Position numbers and translations under genes: made by a program. The notes beneath the pieces were generated by a model. It was not told the DNA's origin. It did no database searches and worked only from the letters and a program-made list of their open reading frames with translations. This document shows, in pieces, positions 1 through 6,000 of a DNA stretch of 8,032 bases; within the stretch, counting starts at the first letter, position 1; the number at the start of each line of letters is the position of its first letter. This stretch comes from Candidatus Cloacimonadota bacterium (GTDB taxonomy: Bacteria; Cloacimonadota; Cloacimonadia; JGIOTU-2), in the NCBI GenBank assembly GCA_021158425.1, contig JAGGUR010000045.1:1-8032 (forward strand), given 5' to 3'.

Positions 1-5
1 AAAAA

Positions 6-19
6 TCCTAATTATAGGA
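6..19 (+). promoter_or_regulatory. Small hairpin overlapping the Shine-Dalgarno
   Basis: TCCTA (6-10) is an exact reverse complement of TAGGA (15-19), with the four-base loop ATTA. The 3' arm covers the first four bases of AGGAGG. A 5 bp AU-rich stem is weak, so a regulatory effect on translation is only a possibility. No promoter can be judged because only 28 bases precede the gene. Confidence 0.3.
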
Positions 20-21
20 GG
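16..21 (+). promoter_or_regulatory. Ribosome binding site AGGAGG
   Basis: A full-consensus AGGAGG sits 7 bases before ATG 29. It fixes the start codon and shows that the host uses Shine-Dalgarno initiation, which argues mildly against a member of Bacteroidota, where this signal is usually absent. Confidence 0.93.
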
Positions 22-28
22 AAATAAA

Positions 29-97
29 ATGAAACCTAAAATCACAATAATTATAGTGTTATCTCTATTAATAACACTTCCAAGTATTGCATTTGCA
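29..97 (+). other. Sec signal peptide (residues 1-23)
   Basis: The N-terminus has two lysines (K2, K4), then a hydrophobic core rich in Ile, Leu and Val (residues 5-17), then a P-S-I-A-F-A end that fits the A-x-A cleavage rule, with Glu24 as the likely first mature residue. There is no cysteine at the cleavage site, so this is a signal peptidase I substrate, not a lipoprotein. Confidence 0.93.
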
Positions 98-3000
98 GAA
101 AAGATACAACCTGAAGATGAAGCTCCTGCTGCTATTCAAAGAGTTGTTCACCATCCTGATATTACACCCGCTCAAAGAACTAAGACAGCTCAAGTGAAAG
201 AAGAACAGATCAGCGGATATACTCTGGATGAACTTAGAGAATTGGACACACCAACTCTTAAGAAGATCTATTTAGAAACTGAGGATTCACGGGTCTTGGA
301 TATTATTGAGTCTAGATGGCATCCTACTGTAAGTAATGCAACTGGCAGTAAGACACTGGATAATGAAGTTGAACCTAATAATGATTGGACCACAGCTAAT
401 GCTATTACAGATTCTATGGCAGCAGCTATTGACCCGGGCGGTGATGTGGATTACTTTAGTTTCGCCGCAACTGCCGGACTTGCATATACTTTCACCACTG
501 ATGACCTACCAGGCAGTTCTAATAATGTCGGCGATACAAAGATGTATCTTTATGATACTGATGGAACTACACAACTTGCTTTTGATGATGACAGTGGGCC
601 TGGTTATTATTCTCAAATAGTTTATACAATTGAGACCGATGGCACTTATTATGTAAAAGTTGTCGGTTACGGTTCATCTTATACAGGAGATTATTTGCTC
701 ACTATGACCTCAGAAGTTCCACCTACTGATCCCTATGAACCTAATAATACCCTTGCAACTGCTACTGCAATTGCAAGTGGTGATAGTCTAGTAGGTCCTA
801 TGATTGATCCAGGCGGCGATATTGACTTATATGTATTCACAGGAACAGCTGGATATGCAGTTAGAGCTGAAACCTGTCCTGTTAATGGTGTAACAATGGA
901 TACCAAACTGTATCTTTTAGCCGCTGATAGCACACAATTAGCCTATAACGATGATGGCGGTGAAGGAGCACTTTCCTTGATTTCAGGATATGATCTACCC
1001 GCAGATGGCACCTATTATCTCAAAGCCACAGGCTATAGTAGTTATACAACAGGCTTTTACAATATGAAATTAGACCTTCTCCCACCTTCTCCTTATGCGG
1101 GAGTTATTGTTCTTAATGAAATTATGTATAATCCTATTGAATCTGGCACAGATACAACTGAATTTGTAGAGCTTTATAATACTGGAGCCAGTGCTGTAGA
1201 TTTAGAAGGCTTTGAATTTACAGAAGGATTTGATTTTGTATTTCCGGCCGGAGCTTCAATTGACCCTGATGGTTATTTAGTCGTTGCAGGTGATCAAGTT
1301 GGTTTTACCGGTTATTACGGATTTCCTGCTGACTATATTTGGACATCTGGCTCTTTAAGCAATAGCGGTGAAGATATTGAAATTATGGATGCTGGTGGAC
1401 TAAAGGTTGATTATGTTGATTATGACGACAATGCTCCCTGGCCTGAAGCTCCAGATGGTAATGGACCTTCATTAGAGCTCATAGACCCAGCTTTTGATAA
1501 TTCATTACCAGAAAGCTGGCAGGCAAGTTGGGTGGATGGCGGCACTCCTGGTGCAATTAATTCTGAAGAACCAGCTTATGTTCCGGATGCTTACGAACCG
1601 AATAATACTTCGTTAGAAGCAGCATACATACCTCCAGGAACTTACGATTTGTCACTTTCAGCAACTCAAGATGAATACGACTGGTTTTATTGTCCTGTAA
1701 ATGCCGGTGATACGGTTAATGTACAAATCTCATTTGATGATACACAATGTGATTTTGACTTAAGTATCTATAATAAAGATGGAACTGAAGTAGATTGGAG
1801 CTGGGGCACCACAAGTCCAGAAGAGGTTGAGTATGTATTCCCCGCCGATGATACACTTTATATCTGTTCAATAGGCTATTCAGGTGAGGGACCATATACA
1901 ATGGTGTTCACTATTAATTCTCCACCTGTTACCTCACCCTGGATGGAAGGATTTGAAGCTTACAGTTATGGTGATATCCCAATTAATTGGATGGTATTTG
2001 ATGATGATGCAAACGGCTATCAATGGGGTGTAAATACCTATGGAGCCTATGAAGGCAATAACTGTATGAAGGTTGGATATAATTATGCTGGCAATGATGA
2101 CTGGTTAGTTACTCCGCGAATGCTGGTTACCCCCGGCGACTTATTCTCATTTATGACAAAAGCAGGCTCTTCATACTATAATCCAGAAACTTTTGAAATC
2201 TGGATCTCTACTGCTAATGAGATTACTTCCTCTGCAGACTTCACTACTTGTATTGATACAGTGGACCTTTATGATACTGATTATATCAAATATTATACCG
2301 ACCTTTCTGCTTATGCTGGTCAACTAATCTATGTTGCTATTAGAAATATCAGTGTAGATATGATGTCCCAGTATGTGGATAATGTTGCTCTTGAACCACC
2401 TGTGCCAAAAATTGCTCTTAGCGATACTGTGTATGATTTCGGAATGATAGAAGAAGGAACCACTGCAAGTTTTGATGTTACCATCACAAATGATGGTGGC
2501 TCTGACTTGATAGTTACTGGTGCAACTGTTAATCCTCCATTCTATTGTGATTATACAGGAACTATCCCGCCAGGTGGAAGCGATGTAGCAACTATTGAAT
2601 TTGCACCTACTACTCCTGGATTTTATTCTGAAGCACTTGTCTTTAATAGCAATGCTGGAGAAGGTAATGATACTATTGAATTATCAGGAATTGCATATGG
2701 CTCTGATTATATGGTAGAAGGATTTGAAGCTATGGAATTTCCACCATTTGGCTGGAGTAATCCAGACGGTCATTGGAAGAGATTTACTAATGATGCCTAC
2801 GAAGGTGATGGATACGCAAGAGTAAGTTGGTATCATGACCAGGATGCTTCTCTTATTACTCCACGACTAATTATTGAAAGTGGAGATTTTATAAGCTTCT
2901 GGTGGAGAAATGCAAATATGTATGATGGCAAAGGTGGCGGAAAAGTTATCGGCGCTGATACTCTCTTTGTTGAGATATCTAATACCTATAACGACCCAAC

Positions 3001-6000
3001 ACCAATATGGGAAGAATTAGCTGTTCTTAGTGCTGAAGAAGAAATGCTTGTATATGAAAATGTTGTTCTCCTCATTCCAGATACTTATATCGGCGACGAT
3101 GCCAAAATAAGATTTAGACATCGTAGTGAACTTAATGCTGAATCCCGTGGAGTCGGTCTTGATGAGGTTATGTTACCACCTCTTAATACCCCTGTAAACT
3201 TCTATCTTGACCCTTATACTCAATCTGATTACGATTCTATCGGAGCAACTGTAGCATATGATATTGATGTTTATAATACTGGTATTCAAGCTGACCGCTA
3301 TTACATTTCTCTTGCTGGTTCAAAGACCAGAAGAGATGTTCTACTAGAAGAAGCTTTTGAAGGATCATTCCCCCCAAGCAATTGGACTGTAATAGACAAT
3401 AATCCTTCATGTCCAGGATGGATGCGAAATGATGATTGGGGTCGTGATAACATAACTGGTGGATCTGGTTACTGTGCTGATGCAGATGCAGATGCATCCG
3501 GAAGTGCTTCTATCTGGCCAATGGATACTGAATTGATAACACCTGTCTTTAACTTAAATGCTAGTAAAGATGATACTACTCAACTGGTTTTCAAAACTAC
3601 ATATAATTATTTAAGTGGGGATTACGCAGAGGTTGATATCACAACTGATGGTGGAACAAATTGGACAAATCTATTGCACTGGGAAGAAGATCATGTAGAA
3701 GAAATTGTTACTGTTGACCTTTCTGATTATGAGGGCAATAGCTGTCAAATTAGATTCCACTATTATGCTGATAGTTGGGATTGGTATTGGGAAATTGATG
3801 ATGTGATAGTTGAAGGTACTAGTGGCGGTGGCCCTACACCTCCAGAAGGCTGGCCCGTAACATTCTCCGATTCATATATTGATGTTGCACCCGGTGAAAT
3901 GGGCACATTCACTGCTTATGTGGAAATTCCTGATGATGGCAGTGTTGTTGAAGATGATGTTAATACTTCTACTATTTATGTGGAATCTCAGGAAGACCCA
4001 CTTATTAATCACGAAGCAGATGTAGTAACTACTGCTCATCCAAAAGACCCTTACGAACCTAATAACACCTTTGCTGATGCAACACCAGCAGAGTATGGTG
4101 ATGTAACAGAAGGTGCTCAAATTTACTATGACCCTAATTATGCTGATTTTGATGTTGATATCTATAAATTTGATGGTTCAGAAGGTGATGTTGCTTACAT
4201 AGTATTTGATGTAGCAGATACACTGGACTTTGATGGAGCAATTGCATTGTTTGATGCAGACTCTGTTATGTTAGCTTGGGCTGATGATGGTTTTGGTGGT
4301 AATGATGAAGCTCTTCAATATAGATTACTAAATGATGGAACATTCTATGTTATGTTAGGTGGGTGGTCACATGTATTAACAGGACCATTTAAGAAAGAAC
4401 TTGAACGAACTGAAGCTACAACTTACTATACAGCAAGCTTAGAACTGATACCTTCACCTGGTGTGCTTGTAGAACCTGAAGAATTAACACTGGGTATTAT
4501 ACAAGGCAAAAATACAGTTTCTGATATTCTCTATATTACTAATACCGGAGATGAAGGTGCAATTAATCTTGATTGGGATATTGAGATTGTCATACCTGGT
4601 ATTGATATTTTCCTTGATGAGGAATTTGGTCATTTCCCACCAGACGGCTGGACTGCAGAAGATAACTGGGTAGGTTCTAACAGTGCTAATGCTGGCGGAA
4701 CAGCCCCAGAAGCAGAGTTCAGTTGGTATCCTTCTTTCACTGGTATTAGAAGATTAATCAGTCCTGTAATTAACACTGAAGGATATACAAGCTTGCCAAT
4801 GACTTTCAAACATTATGTTAATGACTATTCTGGTGGTTATACAGTTGGTGTAGCAACAACAAGTGATGGTGGAACAACCTGGAATGATGTATGGACAACA
4901 GTTCCAACAGGAAATATTGGACCTGAGACAGTTTCCCTTACTATAGATAACGCAGATGTCGGTTCAGATAACTTCCAGGTATGCTGGTACTTTGATGGTT
5001 ATTCATTTAACATCAATTACTGGTATATTGATGATGTATATATGGCAACAGGACAGCCTTGGGTTTGGGCTGACCCAGTAGCAGGTTCTGTTCCTCAAGG
5101 TGCCACACGAACCAGCACAATAACCTGTGATGATACTACTCTTGAACCTGGAGTATATACCGCAGATATCATTGTTCATAATAATGCAGAACTATACGGA
5201 GCTTCAGATGTAACCGTTCCTCTTACCTTAAATGTAGGAGAGGCAGCTGGTGGATTACAAGGCACGGTCACCTTTATCACCACTGGCGAACCTATTGATA
5301 GTGTAGAAGTCACTTGTGGAGGCTTTGTTGCATATACTGATTCCAATGGCTTCTATCAATTTGACCCTGTGCCTCCAATTGGTACTTATAACATATTGTA
5401 TCACAAAGATGGTTTCCTTGATCATTGGGAATATGATATAGTACTTGGACACTGGACAACAGTTCTTGATGTACAGATGTATTTTGATGGACCACGACCA
5501 ACCGATTTAGTTGCAGAAGGTCAACATCTATGCATAGACCTTACCTGGCATGCACCAGAGTTAGGTGGCGTTACACAAGTAGATTATGTCCTTGATGACA
5601 ACACTTATGAAAATGGCTGGTGCATTAATCCTGGTTATAATGCATGGCTTGGAAATCTGTTCCCTGTAACCGATACAGGCGAGCTTGTAAGCTTTGATCT
5701 TTATGCAGATCCATATGCAGGAGCAACGACAGAGACTGTAACAATAGATGTATTTGATTCGGCTCATAATTTAGTAGGCACATCGGAGCCATTCGTAATA
5801 CCAGCAGGTACATGGACAACTGTATCAGCCCCTAATATTCCATTTGACGGTGAATTCTATGCAATGGTTCACTGGAATATGCTTGCAGGTCATACTAATT
5901 GGTTTGGTTTTGATGAGAATGGACCTAACGCTACTGCTAATTTAGATTGGTATTATGATGGTTCAACCTGGGCACTTCTGCATGTAGTTGCAGGTGCTGA

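Noticed and set aside
336..620. 94-codon open frame on the + strand in another phase
   Set aside because: It lies wholly inside PPC domain 1 of the main gene, has no ribosome binding site of its own, and its translation is low-complexity Leu/Met/Ile-rich, as expected of an out-of-phase shadow.
733..933. Antisense open frame inside PPC domain 2
   Set aside because: The sense strand encodes a clear domain with family motifs, and the antisense product has no recognisable features.
365..1078. Possible recent DNA-level tandem duplication of PPC domains 1 and 2
   Set aside because: The proteins align but the DNA matches only in short words such as GAACCTAATAAT at the start motif, so any duplication is old.
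3237..3497. 86-codon antisense open frame rich in His and Gln
   Set aside because: The His/Gln/Leu bias comes from reading GAT/TAT/AAT-rich sense codons backwards. It overlaps conserved CAJ3 sequence.
3872..4120. 82-codon antisense open frame with hydrophobic stretches
   Set aside because: The hydrophobic look results from complementing acidic codons. The sense frame encodes the Ig half and the YEPNN start of PPC domain 4.
5255..5819. Cluster of four overlapping antisense open frames
   Set aside because: They overlap one another in different phases and all lie over well-conserved sense domains (carboxypeptidase-regulatory-like, FN3, jelly roll), so none is credible.
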